A stretch of 64,000 bases of DNA from Planococcus sp. SK3692 (lineage in GTDB: Bacteria; Bacillota; Bacilli; Bacillales_A; Planococcaceae), in assembly GCF_028890485.2 (NCBI RefSeq), contig NZ_JARCHV010000001.1:906698-970697 (forward strand). Reading direction: 5' to 3'. The translations under genes and the position numbers were made by a program. Each line of letters opens with the position of its first letter. Within the stretch, counting starts at the first letter, position 1. Of the stretch, positions 51,633 to 61,300 are shown piece after piece. Under the pieces are notes generated by a model that saw nothing but the letters and a program-made list of their open reading frames with translations, was not told the DNA's origin and made no database searches.

Positions 51633-54035
51633 GTGCATTTACTTATTTTTTCCATTTTATTACCATTTTTAACTGCAGCACTCATTCCACTCATCCGTAG
51701 GCGAATTGGCGACTTTAATATCGGCTGGCTTGTGCTATTCATTCCCGTGCTATTGTTTGGATTCTTCGCTTCTCAAATCCCTTTGGTTTCATCCAGGGAA
51801 ACGCTCTTGTCCTCAATAGAGTGGATTCCTTCGCTCGGCATCAATTTCACCGCTTACTTGGACGGCCTCAGCTTGATCATGGCCTTATTGATTACCGGCG
51901 TCGGCAGCTTAGTCGTTCTCTATTCCATCTACTATTTATCCCCAACTGATTCATTCCCGCATTTTTATGCTTACCTGCTGCTCTTCATGGGAGCTATGCT
52001 AGGGGTCGTGTTATCGGACAATTTAATGGTGCTATATGTGTTTTGGGAACTGACCAGTATTTCGTCTTTCCTATTGATCGCATTTTGGTACCATCGAAAA
52101 AATTCTCGTTATGGTGCCCAAAAATCGCTATTGATTACGGTATTTGGCGGCTTTGCCATGTTTGCAGGATTCCTCATGCTGTATGCGATGACCGGCACTT
52201 TGAGCATCCAGGAAACTGCGGCTGTCATGGGACAACTCACAGAGCATGCGCTTTTTTATCCGGCGATGTTCCTGATCTTGCTCGGCGCATTTACCAAATC
52301 AGCGCAATTCCCTTTTCACATCTGGCTCCCAGATGCTATGGAAGCCCCTACTCCGGTAAGTGCCTACTTGCATTCGGCGACCATGGTAAAAGCGGGTATT
52401 TATTTGGTCGCTCGCTTCACTCCCATCTTCGGCGGCACTTCCGCTTGGTTCTGGACGATTACCATTGTCGGGCTCATCACGCTGTTCTGGGGTGCTTTTT
52501 GTGCCATCCGACAGACCGACTTGAAAGCGCTCCTCGCTTACTCGACCATTAGCCAACTCGGCTTGATCATGAGTTTACTCGGCATGGGTTCAGCCGCCCT
52601 CCATTATGGCAATACGGAAGCGGGCGCATTGTATGGACTGGCAATTTTTGCAGCCTTATTCCACCTGGTAAATCACTCTACTTTCAAGGGAGCCCTTTTC
52701 ATGGTGGTCGGCATTATTGACCATCAAGTCGGAACGCGGGATATTCGCCGGCTTGGCGGCCTGATGACCTTGCTCCCTGTAACCTTCACTTTTGCTGTCA
52801 TTGGCAGCTTTTCGATGGCGGGCTTGCCATTATTAAACGGATTTTTAAGCAAGGAAATGTTTTTCACTGCTTCGTTAAACGCGGCTTCAATGCCTGGCCT
52901 TTTTTCAACTTCATGGGGCTGGTTGATTCCAGTCATCGCTTGGCTTGCAAGCGTATTGACTTTTATTTACGCCATGATAATCGTATTCCGCACTTTTCTT
53001 GGCAACCACGATTCTAAAGCGGTCGAAAAACGTCCTGTCGAACCCCCAATTGGCATGCTGATTTCACCGGCCATTCTTTCTATACTGATTGTCGGGTTGT
53101 TCTTTGCACCGAATTTGCTAGGCGATCACTTATTAAAGCCTGCCTTGGAGCAGTTATTGCCTGGTATTTCAGGTGCTTCGCCAGACAGTATTTATGCATG
53201 GCACGGCGTTAACGCCGAACTGCTGATGACCATCGGCATCGTTTTGATCGGCTCTGTCTTATTTATTACCTTCGACCGGTGGAAAGGCATTTTCAAAATC
53301 CAACCGGCCGGCTGGACGTTCAACGCGCTGTACAATTATGCGTTGACTTCGTCTGAAAATGCAGCTTCTTTTGTTACCCGGTCTTATATGACCGGCCGTT
53401 TGCATCAATACTTCTTTTATATCCTGCTGTTTTTCGTCGTTTCTACTGGCGGAACCTTGCTGTTGTCAGATGCGCTATCCATTTCTTTTGTACAGGATGC
53501 GCCTATCAGCATCTATGAATTGATGCTGGTTATCGTCATGATTATCACGGCTATTTCGATCCTGTTCACCCGTTCCCGCTTATCGGCCATTTTGATGAAC
53601 GGCGTGCTCGGCTATTCGATTTCCATTTTTTTCGTGTTGTTCCGCGCACCTGATTTGGCGTTGACGCAATTGGTCATCGAAACAGTCACCACCGCGTTGT
53701 TTTTGCTTTGCTTCAATTATTTGCCCGAGTGGAAACGGGAGCCCCTGCCAAAACGGAAAAAGGCGCGCAATGCCGTGCTCGCCATTGCAGGCGGCTTGGT
53801 CATCACATTGACCGGACTATCAGTCAATAGCATTGATTTGTTTGAAACGATCTCGAGTTATTTCCAAAATTCCTACGAACTTGCCGGTGGACAAAATATC
53901 GTCAACTCCATTTTGGGAGATTTCCGTGCCCTCGACACGATGCTTGAAGGACTCGTGCTGTTCATAGCTGGAATTGGCGTTTATACGCTTATCCGCCTGA
54001 AGCTGAAAAAGGAGGCTGGAACTGATGGGGATTAA
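51633..54035 (+). CDS. mrpA: Mrp antiporter subunit A
   Basis: 800 residues, about 20 membrane segments. It has the NuoL-like core (YVFWELTSISSFLLI, SAQFPFHIWLPDAMEAPTPVSAYLHSATMVKAG) and the C-terminal extension with NGVLGYSISIFFVLFRAPDLALTQLVIET. Largest subunit of the Na+(K+)/H+ antiporter, with the putative proton path. GTG 51633 follows AGGAGG by 6 bases; the longer frame from 51603 is not used. First gene of mrpABCDEFG. Confidence 0.97.
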   Translation: MHLLIFSILLPFLTAALIPLIRRRIGDFNIGWLVLFIPVLLFGFFASQIPLVSSRETLLSSIEWIPSLGINFTAYLDGLSLIMALLITGVGSLVVLYSIYYLSPTDSFPHFYAYLLLFMGAMLGVVLSDNLMVLYVFWELTSISSFLLIAFWYHRKNSRYGAQKSLLITVFGGFAMFAGFLMLYAMTGTLSIQETAAVMGQLTEHALFYPAMFLILLGAFTKSAQFPFHIWLPDAMEAPTPVSAYLHSATMVKAGIYLVARFTPIFGGTSAWFWTITIVGLITLFWGAFCAIRQTDLKALLAYSTISQLGLIMSLLGMGSAALHYGNTEAGALYGLAIFAALFHLVNHSTFKGALFMVVGIIDHQVGTRDIRRLGGLMTLLPVTFTFAVIGSFSMAGLPLLNGFLSKEMFFTASLNAASMPGLFSTSWGWLIPVIAWLASVLTFIYAMIIVFRTFLGNHDSKAVEKRPVEPPIGMLISPAILSILIVGLFFAPNLLGDHLLKPALEQLLPGISGASPDSIYAWHGVNAELLMTIGIVLIGSVLFITFDRWKGIFKIQPAGWTFNALYNYALTSSENAASFVTRSYMTGRLHQYFFYILLFFVVSTGGTLLLSDALSISFVQDAPISIYELMLVIVMIITAISILFTRSRLSAILMNGVLGYSISIFFVLFRAPDLALTQLVIETVTTALFLLCFNYLPEWKREPLPKRKKARNAVLAIAGGLVITLTGLSVNSIDLFETISSYFQNSYELAGGQNIVNSILGDFRALDTMLEGLVLFIAGIGVYTLIRLKLKKEAGTDGD

Positions 54036-54447
54036 TGATGTGATATTGAAGACCGTTGCCAAAGCGGTCGTGTTGATTATCTTGACCTTCGGCATCTACC
54101 TGTTTCTGTCCGGGCACAATAGTCCGGGAGGCGGTTTTGTTGGAGGACTGGTCTTGGCATCGGCTTTTGTCTTGATGTTTTTATCATATGATACCGAAAC
54201 CGTGAAAGATGCAATCCCAATCGACTTTAAAAAGTTATCGGCTTTTGGCGTGCTGCTTGCAGTTCTTAGCGGACTTGGCCCACTCCTGTTCGGCCAGAAT
54301 TTTCTTGCGCAGTCTTTTGATTATTTCAACCTCCCCATCTTCGGGAAAACGGAAATTGCCACTGTGTTGATTTTCGAGGCAGGCATTGCGTTGACTGTAG
54401 TCGGCGTCGTCGTAAACATAATTCTAAGTATAAGTGAGGATGAATAG
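54025..54447 (+). CDS. mrpB: Mrp antiporter subunit B
   Basis: 140 residues, four membrane segments, with the family motif SGHNSPGGGFVGGL. Start ATG overlaps mrpA by 11 bases, with AAAGGAGG inside the mrpA end. Membrane subunit required for complex function. Confidence 0.96.
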   Translation: MGINDVILKTVAKAVVLIILTFGIYLFLSGHNSPGGGFVGGLVLASAFVLMFLSYDTETVKDAIPIDFKKLSAFGVLLAVLSGLGPLLFGQNFLAQSFDYFNLPIFGKTEIATVLIFEAGIALTVVGVVVNIILSISEDE

Positions 54448-54450
54448 CGA

Positions 54451-54789
54451 ATGGAATCTTTAATCATTATTCTAGTCGGTGTGCTTAGCACTGTCGCTTT
54501 CTATCTTCTGTTATCCCGGAACATCGTCCGTGTTATTTTGGGCACGGCGATTCTGTCACACGCAGCACATCTAATGATTTTGGCGATGGGCGGCTTGAAG
54601 ATCGGCTCTGCGCCTCTGCTCGGCGAAGAAGCAGAAACTTACGTCGATGCCTTGCCACAGGCTTTGATACTTACCGCCATTGTCATTAGCTTTGCTGTTA
54701 CAGCCTTTATCCTGGTGCTTGCTTACCGGGCTTATCAAGAACTCGGGACAGACGATCTGGAAGAGATGAGAGGTACCGACAATGAATAA
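54451..54789 (+). CDS. mrpC: Mrp antiporter subunit C (NuoK-like)
   Basis: 112 residues with three membrane segments: LYLLLSRNIVR-like YLLLSRNIVRVILG, AAHLMILAMG and a Pro-Gln-Ala-Leu-Ile-Leu-Thr-Ala-Ile-Val-Ile motif typical of NuoK/MrpC. Three bases after mrpB, overlapping mrpD by 8. Confidence 0.96.
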   Translation: MESLIIILVGVLSTVAFYLLLSRNIVRVILGTAILSHAAHLMILAMGGLKIGSAPLLGEEAETYVDALPQALILTAIVISFAVTAFILVLAYRAYQELGTDDLEEMRGTDNE

Positions 54790-56269
54790 TATTATTTTAA
54801 TTCCCATGATCCTGCCCATTTTGGCGGGAGTTTTGTTGATATTTTTGCGCACATACGGAAGGCTCCAGGCGTGGACGAGCATCGCAGTGATGGCTGTCGT
54901 TGCAGCTGCTGCCGTTTATCTTTTGAATGCCATTCAAACTGACGGCATCTTGCGGATCGATTTTGGCGGATGGACGCCGCCTTTTGGCATCTCTTTTGTA
55001 GCGGATTCCTTTGCTGTCCTGCTCGTTCTGACATCATCTGTGGTGACGGTCATTTGCCTGCTCCATGCTCTCGTTTCGACGGATAAGGAATTGGTGACGA
55101 TGTATTTCTATCCGACCGTCCTGTTTTTGATTGCCGGCATCAACGGCTCGTTTTTGAGCGGCGATATCTTCAATTTGTTCGTTTGTTTTGAAGTCATGCT
55201 TTTGTCGTCATATATTTTGCTCACTTTAGGCGGTTCCAAACGCCAGCTGCGGGAAGCCATTAAGTATGTGTCGATCAATATCGTTTCTTCCTGGTTCTTT
55301 CTCATCGCCATTGCTTATTTATATGGTGCAGTTGGAACTTTAAACTTTGCCCATTTGTCGGTTCGTGTTGCCGAAAATGGCCAAGAGCCTTTGTTGACGA
55401 CGATCAGCATTGTGTTCTTGATCGTTTTCAGTTTAAAAGCCGGGCTGTTGCTGTACTTTTGGCTGCCCGGTTCTTATAGCAGCCCGCCTGTTGTGACTTC
55501 GGCATTATTTGGCGCTCTCCTGACCAAAGTCGGTATTTACGCCATGTTCCGCATGTTCACGCTGGTGTTCTATCATGAACCTGAGACGACCCATAACATC
55601 ATTGCCGTTATGGCAGTGCTGACCTTAATTGGCGGCAGCATCGGCGCCATCGCCCATAACGACATCCGGCAAATTGCCGCCTATAACGTAGTCATTGCGG
55701 TCGGCTTTATTTTGACGGGGCTTGCCATCGCCACCCCGGATGCTATCGAAGGCGCCATTTTCTATCTACTGCACGATATGGTAGTAAAAGCGCTGTTGTT
55801 CTTACTAATCGGCACGATTATTTTATTGACAGGCACTGCCCAAATTGGCAAAATGAGCGGCATTATCCAAAACTATCCGATTCTCGGCTGGTCATTTTTC
55901 ATTGCCATGCTCTCGCTTGCAGGGATTCCCCCACTCAGTGGATTTGTCGGCAAAGTCCTTCTTTCTCAAGGCGCAATCGATTCGGGCTCTTATCTGCTAC
56001 TAGCCATTGCGCTCGGTTCAAGCCTGTTCGTGCTGTATTCCATGCTAAAGATTTTCAAAAATTGCTTTTGGGGCGAGACCATTGTCAGCAAAGACGACCA
56101 AGTCCCGCTGCGCCGCGGTTTTTTAGTTCCTTGCTTATTGCTTGTTGCCCTGACTATCGGCATTGGCCTTGGCGCGGAAGGCCTGTCGGCGTACGTGTCT
56201 GATGCTGCCGATACGCTCCTCAATCCGCAGGTTTACATCGATGCCGTGCTAACCGAGGATTTCCAATAA
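54782..56269 (+). CDS. mrpD: Mrp antiporter subunit D
   Basis: 495 residues, about 14 membrane segments, NuoL/M/N-like. VCFEVMLLSSYILL with the key Glu, KAGLLLYFWLPGSYSSPP, and LSLAGIPPLSGFVGK. Second antiporter-like subunit. Overlaps mrpC; ends 30 bp before mrpE. Confidence 0.97.
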   Translation: MNNIILIPMILPILAGVLLIFLRTYGRLQAWTSIAVMAVVAAAAVYLLNAIQTDGILRIDFGGWTPPFGISFVADSFAVLLVLTSSVVTVICLLHALVSTDKELVTMYFYPTVLFLIAGINGSFLSGDIFNLFVCFEVMLLSSYILLTLGGSKRQLREAIKYVSINIVSSWFFLIAIAYLYGAVGTLNFAHLSVRVAENGQEPLLTTISIVFLIVFSLKAGLLLYFWLPGSYSSPPVVTSALFGALLTKVGIYAMFRMFTLVFYHEPETTHNIIAVMAVLTLIGGSIGAIAHNDIRQIAAYNVVIAVGFILTGLAIATPDAIEGAIFYLLHDMVVKALLFLLIGTIILLTGTAQIGKMSGIIQNYPILGWSFFIAMLSLAGIPPLSGFVGKVLLSQGAIDSGSYLLLAIALGSSLFVLYSMLKIFKNCFWGETIVSKDDQVPLRRGFLVPCLLLVALTIGIGLGAEGLSAYVSDAADTLLNPQVYIDAVLTEDFQ

Positions 56270-56298
56270 ATCCGGACGCTTGAAAGGAGTGATTGCTT

Positions 56299-56784
56299 TT
56301 GCCCGCCCAGTTTCTGTTGAATATAATGATCGGCTTATTATGGACCTTGTTAATGGACGAGACTGCATTTTATTTCTCGACCTTTTTAACCGGCTATTTA
56401 ATTGGCCTCGGCATTATCTTTTTAATGCACCGCTTTTTTGGCACCAAGTTCTACTTAATCCGTGTCTACTCCACACTTAAACTGCTGCTGATTTTCATTC
56501 GTGAACTGTTCCAGTCAAGCATCTCCATCATGAAACAAATCCTGAGCCCAACATTGGATATCAAGCCTGGGATTTTCACTTATGAACATAATATGGAAGG
56601 CGATTACGAATTGACGACCTTGGCTTTGTTGCTGACTCTCACGCCTGGTTCCGTGATTCTCGAAGTCTCGCCGGACAATAAAGTATTTTATATCCATGCG
56701 ATGGATGTGGAAAAATCACGTGAATCCCTGCTCAGTTCCATCAAAACTTTCGAAACAGCCATTATGGAGGTGACGCGAAATTGA
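56299..56784 (+). CDS. mrpE: Mrp antiporter subunit E
   Basis: 161 residues. Two N-terminal membrane segments, then a cytoplasmic part with TLKLLLIFIRELFQSSI and TLTPGSVILEVSPDNKVFYIHAMD, the MnhE signature. TTG 56299 lies 9 bases after AAAGGAG; TTG 56293 is too near. Overlaps mrpF by 4. Confidence 0.95.
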   Translation: MPAQFLLNIMIGLLWTLLMDETAFYFSTFLTGYLIGLGIIFLMHRFFGTKFYLIRVYSTLKLLLIFIRELFQSSISIMKQILSPTLDIKPGIFTYEHNMEGDYELTTLALLLTLTPGSVILEVSPDNKVFYIHAMDVEKSRESLLSSIKTFETAIMEVTRN

Positions 56785-57062
56785 TCGATATTATCTTGAC
56801 CATCGCCCTTAGCCTATTCGTGCTTGCCATCTTGTTGGCGCTCTACCGCATCATACGCGGCCCTTCAATGCCAGACCGGGTTGTCGCACTTGATATGATT
56901 GGCGTTAACTTGATATCCGCCGTCGCCGTGTTTTCGGTGTTCTTGAAAACACACGTTTTCTTGGAAGTCATCCTGGTCGTTGGCATTTTGGCATTCATCA
57001 GCACCATTGCCTTAGCCCGATTTGTAGAAAGGGGCGATATCGTTGAACATAAGCACGATTAG
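56781..57062 (+). CDS. mrpF: Mrp antiporter subunit F
   Basis: 93 residues, three membrane segments, with RIIRGPSMPDRVVALDMIGVN, the MrpF signature. TTG start with GGAGGTGA upstream. Overlaps mrpG by 20 bases. Confidence 0.95.
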   Translation: MIDIILTIALSLFVLAILLALYRIIRGPSMPDRVVALDMIGVNLISAVAVFSVFLKTHVFLEVILVVGILAFISTIALARFVERGDIVEHKHD

Positions 57063-57420
57063 TGAATATATAGGCGTTTTACTTATTTTGGCGGGCAGCG
57101 TGATGGCCGTCATTAGCGCCATCGGCATTTTGCGTTTTCCAGACGCTTATACCCGTTCGCATGCCGCGACGAAAAGTGCTACGCTGGCCGTTCTCCTATC
57201 GCTCATTGGCGCATTCATTTTCTTTTGGGCAAGCGAGAACTTCATTAGCGTGCGTTTGCTCCTCGGAATCATTTTCGTCTTTTTGACTGCCCCTGTCTCT
57301 GGCCACTTGATCATGCGGGCGGCCTATCGTTCGAATGTGAAATTGACAAGTCTCTCGACAGAAGACGCCCTAGCCGAAGCGCTCGATAAAAAGAATACGA
57401 TTGAACAAAAAGAAGGGTGA
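57043..57420 (+). CDS. mrpG: Mrp antiporter subunit G
   Basis: 125 residues, three membrane segments, with GILRFPDAYTRSHAATKSATLAVL, the MrpG/PhaG signature. TTG start. Last gene of the operon; its stop lies in the terminator stem. Confidence 0.95.
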   Translation: MNISTISEYIGVLLILAGSVMAVISAIGILRFPDAYTRSHAATKSATLAVLLSLIGAFIFFWASENFISVRLLLGIIFVFLTAPVSGHLIMRAAYRSNVKLTSLSTEDALAEALDKKNTIEQKEG

Positions 57421-57438
57421 AACTGCCTTTCTTTTTTT
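57406..57438 (+). terminator. terminator of the mrp operon
   Basis: AAAAAGAAGG / CCTTTCTTTTT with U tract. The 5' arm is inside the mrpG coding end. Confidence 0.8.
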
Positions 57439-57444
57439 TATTGA

Positions 57445-57534
57445 AACTTTAAGTTTTGGAACTGTTTTGAAATATTACAGTTGACTTTTAAAACTTAAAG
57501 TTATATGGTTATACACATAAGTATATAACCATAT
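57445..57534. promoter_or_regulatory. GntR operators and promoter
   Basis: Two nested inverted repeats: 13-bp perfect arms AACTTTAAGTTTT (57445-57457) and AAAACTTAAAGTT (57490-57502); and 11-bp perfect arms ATATGGTTATA (57503-57513) and TATAACCATAT (57524-57534). A -35 TTGACT (57481-57486) and a -10 TATGGT (57504-57509, 17-base spacer) run into the second repeat. Autorepression by the YtrA-type GntR is likely. Confidence 0.75.
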
Positions 57535-57561
57535 TACCTAATCATTCAAGGAGGTGTTTTC

Positions 57562-57936
57562 ATGGTCAACCCATCCGATTCAGCGAAGCCCTTGTTTTTG
57601 CAGATCCGCGAGTTAATCGAAGACCAAATCGTCAACGATCAACTCAAAGAAGGCGACCAAGCCCCATCGACGAATCAATTGGTCAATTTCTACAAGATCA
57701 ACCACGCAACCGTCTCCAAAGGTATCACCCAGCTTGTCGACGAAGGCATACTATTTAAAAAGCGAGGGATTGGCATGTTTGTAGCAGAAGGCGCAAAGAA
57801 AACCTTAGTCCAGCAGCGAAAAAAAGCGTTTGTCGAAAATTACGTTACTGGCCTTGTACAAGAAGCGGAAAAACTCGGCATTACGGAAGCAGAAATTATC
57901 GAATTGATTAAATCTACGAAAGGGCGTGATGCATGA
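57562..57936 (+). CDS. GntR family regulator, YtrA subfamily
   Basis: 124 residues: N-terminal winged helix (PLFLQIRELIEDQIVNDQLKEGDQAPSTNQLVNFYKINHATVSKGITQLVDEGILFKKRG) and a short C-terminal dimer helix with no ligand domain, the YtrA type. AAGGAGGTG upstream. Overlaps the ABC ATPase gene; such regulators repress their own ABC cassettes and often respond to cell-wall antibiotics. Confidence 0.92.
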   Translation: MVNPSDSAKPLFLQIRELIEDQIVNDQLKEGDQAPSTNQLVNFYKINHATVSKGITQLVDEGILFKKRGIGMFVAEGAKKTLVQQRKKAFVENYVTGLVQEAEKLGITEAEIIELIKSTKGRDA

Positions 57937-58808
57937 TGGCAGCCTCAGTCCAGCTCAATCACGTAACATTGAAATTCAAAAAGTTTGAAGCCTTGAAAGA
58001 TGTATCGCTGACACTCGAAGCGGGGAAAATCCATGGGCTTATCGGCCGCAACGGCGCCGGCAAGACTTCTCTATTGTCATTGATTGCCGCTTTCCGCGAG
58101 CCGACGTCTGGTGAAGTGCTCGTCGACGGTGCCCCAGTGTTCGAGAATCCCGAGAAGATGGAGCAAGTGGCGTTCGTCTACGATAAGGACTATAAGGAAG
58201 AAACCGAAAAAGTGAAAAAGCTAATCTCACTTGCCTCCCATTATCGCCCCCATTTTGACACGGAATATGCAAAGCAATTGATCAAACGTTTCAAACTTCC
58301 GGTCAATAAACCCGTCAATAAATTATCGAAAGGCATGCAGTCTGCATTGAATGTTGTCATCGGTCTTGCCAGCCGCGCACCGGTCACCATATTCGATGAA
58401 GCCTATCTTGGCATGGACGCGCCGTCACGGGAAATCTTCTATAAAGAAATCTTACAGGACCAGGAAGATCATCCGCGAACCTTTATCCTCTCGACCCATT
58501 TAGTATCGGAGATGGATTATTTGTTCGACAACGTCGTTATCATCGATCAAGGCACCGTATTATTGCATGAACCGTATGAAACCATCGAAGCACACGGGGT
58601 ATCTGTTACCGGTGCCGCACAGGAAGTCGATATCTTTACTGCAGGCATGAAACAGTTGAACGAACAGCAATTAGGCGGCACGAAATCCGTTATGATTTAT
58701 GGAAATCTCGGTGACGCTAAACGCCAAGAAGCGCGTGCGCAAGGACTCGAGATTGGCCCAGTATCACTTCAAGATCTATTTATCCATTTAACCGAGGAGG
58801 CGAATTAA
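57936..58808 (+). CDS. ABC transporter ATP-binding protein
   Basis: 290 residues. Walker A GRNGAGKT at about 36-43, signature LSKGMQSALNVV, Walker B with an unusual DEAYLGMD (Ala-Tyr for the usual Pro-Thr), H-loop STHLVSEMD. Belongs to the YtrB-like group of exporters controlled by GntR proteins. ATG 57936 and 57933 both overlap the GntR stop. C-terminal ~80 residues are variable. Confidence 0.9.
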   Translation: MAASVQLNHVTLKFKKFEALKDVSLTLEAGKIHGLIGRNGAGKTSLLSLIAAFREPTSGEVLVDGAPVFENPEKMEQVAFVYDKDYKEETEKVKKLISLASHYRPHFDTEYAKQLIKRFKLPVNKPVNKLSKGMQSALNVVIGLASRAPVTIFDEAYLGMDAPSREIFYKEILQDQEDHPRTFILSTHLVSEMDYLFDNVVIIDQGTVLLHEPYETIEAHGVSVTGAAQEVDIFTAGMKQLNEQQLGGTKSVMIYGNLGDAKRQEARAQGLEIGPVSLQDLFIHLTEEAN

Positions 58809-58809
58809 T

Positions 58810-59523
58810 ATGACATCCCCGCGCTATAGAAGAGTTGCAGCCGCTGTCTTTTCCGATATGTTCAAATGGAGTTTGTGGTTTTTCTCTATCCTTTTTGTGA
58901 TTCATTTAGTAAGAGTATTTTGGCTGAACAGCGATACCAACGAAATTGAAGGTTTCTTCGTCTTCTCCCAGTACTCCGTAAACATTTTCATGTTGGTGGT
59001 AGGGATCATGACCGCTTATGCGTTCATGGGCCGCCACATCCAGCAAGGCCTAAGCCGGCGGGATTCATATGTTGGCACCGCCTTAGCTGCAATTGGCTTG
59101 TCTTTGTTCGTCACCCTCGTCCCACTCGTCATTAACGCGATTCAACATTTACTTGCTGAGATGGTCACATTGCCTGTCAACTTGGACACCGCTTCTGCTT
59201 TTGAAGAGACAGGCGGCTGGATTGCGGCTGCCATCGCGCTATTCCTGAACGTTTTGACTTTCTATTTAGCAGGCTGGCTCATTAGCATTGGCTATTACCG
59301 CTTCGGATGGATTGCGGGCTTCGGGTTTATTGCCTTATCGTTCGTCGTCTTCGGCCTCAATGATTACTTATGGAAGCCTACTACGGCCGATGCCATGGAA
59401 TGGCTGCCATACGATCCGCTCGAAGCTAATTTCTGGCTGATAGCACTCGGATCGTCCATCCTGGTCCTGCTTCTTTTCTCCCTGATGCGCTTGCTGACCA
59501 AACGCGTCACCATCAAAATGTAA
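58810..59523 (+). CDS. ABC transporter membrane subunit
   Basis: 237 residues, six membrane segments (about 19-40, 55-75, 93-117, 138-162, 167-187, 207-226). The short intracellular GRHIQQGLSRRDSYVGTAL segment after helix two is a typical coupling loop. One base after the ATPase gene, with GAGGAGG upstream; forms the exporter with it. Confidence 0.85.
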   Translation: MTSPRYRRVAAAVFSDMFKWSLWFFSILFVIHLVRVFWLNSDTNEIEGFFVFSQYSVNIFMLVVGIMTAYAFMGRHIQQGLSRRDSYVGTALAAIGLSLFVTLVPLVINAIQHLLAEMVTLPVNLDTASAFEETGGWIAAAIALFLNVLTFYLAGWLISIGYYRFGWIAGFGFIALSFVVFGLNDYLWKPTTADAMEWLPYDPLEANFWLIALGSSILVLLLFSLMRLLTKRVTIKM

Positions 59524-59531
59524 ATTCCACC

Positions 59532-59563
59532 GAAGCCTTGCCCTCCACGCGGCAAGGCTTTTT
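59532..59563 (+). terminator. intrinsic terminator
   Basis: AAGCCTTGCC / GGCAAGGCTT and T5 after the ABC cassette. Confidence 0.88.
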
Positions 59564-59650
59564 GCCTGCCCGCACACTGTTACCGCTCCCTATACGCCTT
59601 GCTAGCTATGGTATGATGACTACAGAAATGATCCATAAGGAGCCTGCCCC

Positions 59651-61300
59651 ATGTTTCTACAAAAGACATCCAACAAGCGCAGCTGGACGGATGAACCGGG
59701 CCATACGCTTTCATTGAAAACCAAAATGGTCGCCTTGATCGCGCTGCTGATTGCGGCGGTGCTCTTGGTGATCGGTTTGTTTTCGAATTATTTTGTGCGC
59801 ACCGTGACTGAAGACCAGCTCGGGGAACAAGCACTCAGTGTCGCAGAAGCGATCGCTTTAAATCCTGATATTATCGAAGCCTTCGATGCACCAGACCCGG
59901 CAGCCATTATCCAACCGCTCGTCGCTCCCGTTTTGCAAGCAACGGAAGCGGAGTTCATCGTGGTCGGAAACCGCGAGGAAATTCGTTATTCCCATCCAAA
60001 CCCTGAACAGATTGGGGAGCGGATGGTCGGCGAAGACAATGAACGGGCTCTTAATGAAGGCCAATCATACGTCTCTAAAGCGTCCGGTACACTTGGTGAT
60101 TCGCTGCGCGCGAAAGTGCCCATCTATTCCGATGGGCAAATCATCGGCGTCGTATCGGTCGGCTTTCTTTCGACTGATGTCCAAAGCTTGATCGGCGATT
60201 ATACGCAGGAAGTCTGGCTTATGCTGCTCATCATCGGCGCTGTCGCTTTATTGATGGCGATTGCCATCGCCTCTTATATCAAGCGTAAGCTGCACGGCCT
60301 TGAACCTGAAGAAATCGCCCATCTGCTGTTCCAAAAAGAAACTATTTTACAATCGACCCATGAAGGAATCATCGCCGTTAACCGTCTGGGCCACATCACT
60401 TTGCTCAACCATCAAGCCAAGCAATTATTGTTTGGAAATGAGAAAGACGAACAGTCATTGATCGGCCAATCGGTCACCGAGGTGCTGCCTTCTTCCGACC
60501 TGCCTGAAATTTTGGCGAGCGGCACTAGCCATTTCGACCAGGAGCGGCTTTACGGCGAGCATCCGGTCTATGTCAACTCAAGCCCGATCCATTTCGAAGG
60601 GGCATTGGTCGGGGCGGTTTCGACTTTCCGCTACAAAACGGAAATCGATCAACTCACAAAAGAACTTGCCCAAGTAAAGCAATATGCCACTGCACTGCGG
60701 GCGCAGACTCACGAATTCTCGAATAAACTATACACGATTTCCGGATTGCTTCATTTGGACAAAAGAAAAGATGCCTTGGAATTCATCCGGACCGAACACC
60801 ATATCCAGCTCGAATGGTCGCGCCAATTAATCGGCAAAGTAAAAGACCCGCTTATCAGCGGCTTATTGCTCGGCAAGATCCATCAAGCACGCGAACAGCA
60901 AGTGCAATTGTCGATCGGCGAGGACAGCTGCCTCCAGCAAGCGGTACCCGAACCGCAGCGCCAAGCCCTCTTGACCGCGATCGGTAACTTGCTCGACAAT
61001 GCTTTTGAAGCCGTCAAACAACAGCCGGTATCGGAGCGGCTCGTTTCACTGACATTTACCGATATCGGGGATGACATCATTTTTGAAATCGACGATTCCG
61101 GTCCCGGGATTTCCGAGGCAATTACAAGTGACATCTTTAATGAAGGCATTTCGTCAAAAAGTACTGCTGGACGCGGTTTCGGCTTAAGTACGACGAATCG
61201 CCTCGCCAAAGCGGCGGGCGGCGAAGTGCTGATTGAAGAAAGTGAACTCGGAGGCGCTTGTTTTGTGCTGACTCTACCGAAAGAAGGAATTCAACCATGA
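59651..61300 (+). CDS. CitA/DcuS-type sensor histidine kinase
   Basis: 549 residues. Membrane segments at about 26-46 and 190-213 bracket an outside PAS-like sensor with REEIRYSHPNPEQIGERMVGEDNERAL and VPIYSDGQIIGVVSVG. A cytoplasmic PAS, then the His354 box QTHEFSNKLYTISGLL, N-box GNLLDNAFEA (about 445), DDSGPGI at 480 and GRGFGLS at 507. Members sense citrate or dicarboxylates. AAGGAG 8 bases before the ATG. Controls the CitMHS gene downstream with its partner. Confidence 0.93.
   Translation: MFLQKTSNKRSWTDEPGHTLSLKTKMVALIALLIAAVLLVIGLFSNYFVRTVTEDQLGEQALSVAEAIALNPDIIEAFDAPDPAAIIQPLVAPVLQATEAEFIVVGNREEIRYSHPNPEQIGERMVGEDNERALNEGQSYVSKASGTLGDSLRAKVPIYSDGQIIGVVSVGFLSTDVQSLIGDYTQEVWLMLLIIGAVALLMAIAIASYIKRKLHGLEPEEIAHLLFQKETILQSTHEGIIAVNRLGHITLLNHQAKQLLFGNEKDEQSLIGQSVTEVLPSSDLPEILASGTSHFDQERLYGEHPVYVNSSPIHFEGALVGAVSTFRYKTEIDQLTKELAQVKQYATALRAQTHEFSNKLYTISGLLHLDKRKDALEFIRTEHHIQLEWSRQLIGKVKDPLISGLLLGKIHQAREQQVQLSIGEDSCLQQAVPEPQRQALLTAIGNLLDNAFEAVKQQPVSERLVSLTFTDIGDDIIFEIDDSGPGISEAITSDIFNEGISSKSTAGRGFGLSTTNRLAKAAGGEVLIEESELGGACFVLTLPKEGIQP

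Noticed and set aside
52043..52552. 169-residue open frame inside mrpA, same strand
   Set aside because: Shadow frame of the mrpA coding sequence; no ribosome site and no recognisable motif, while mrpA is certain.
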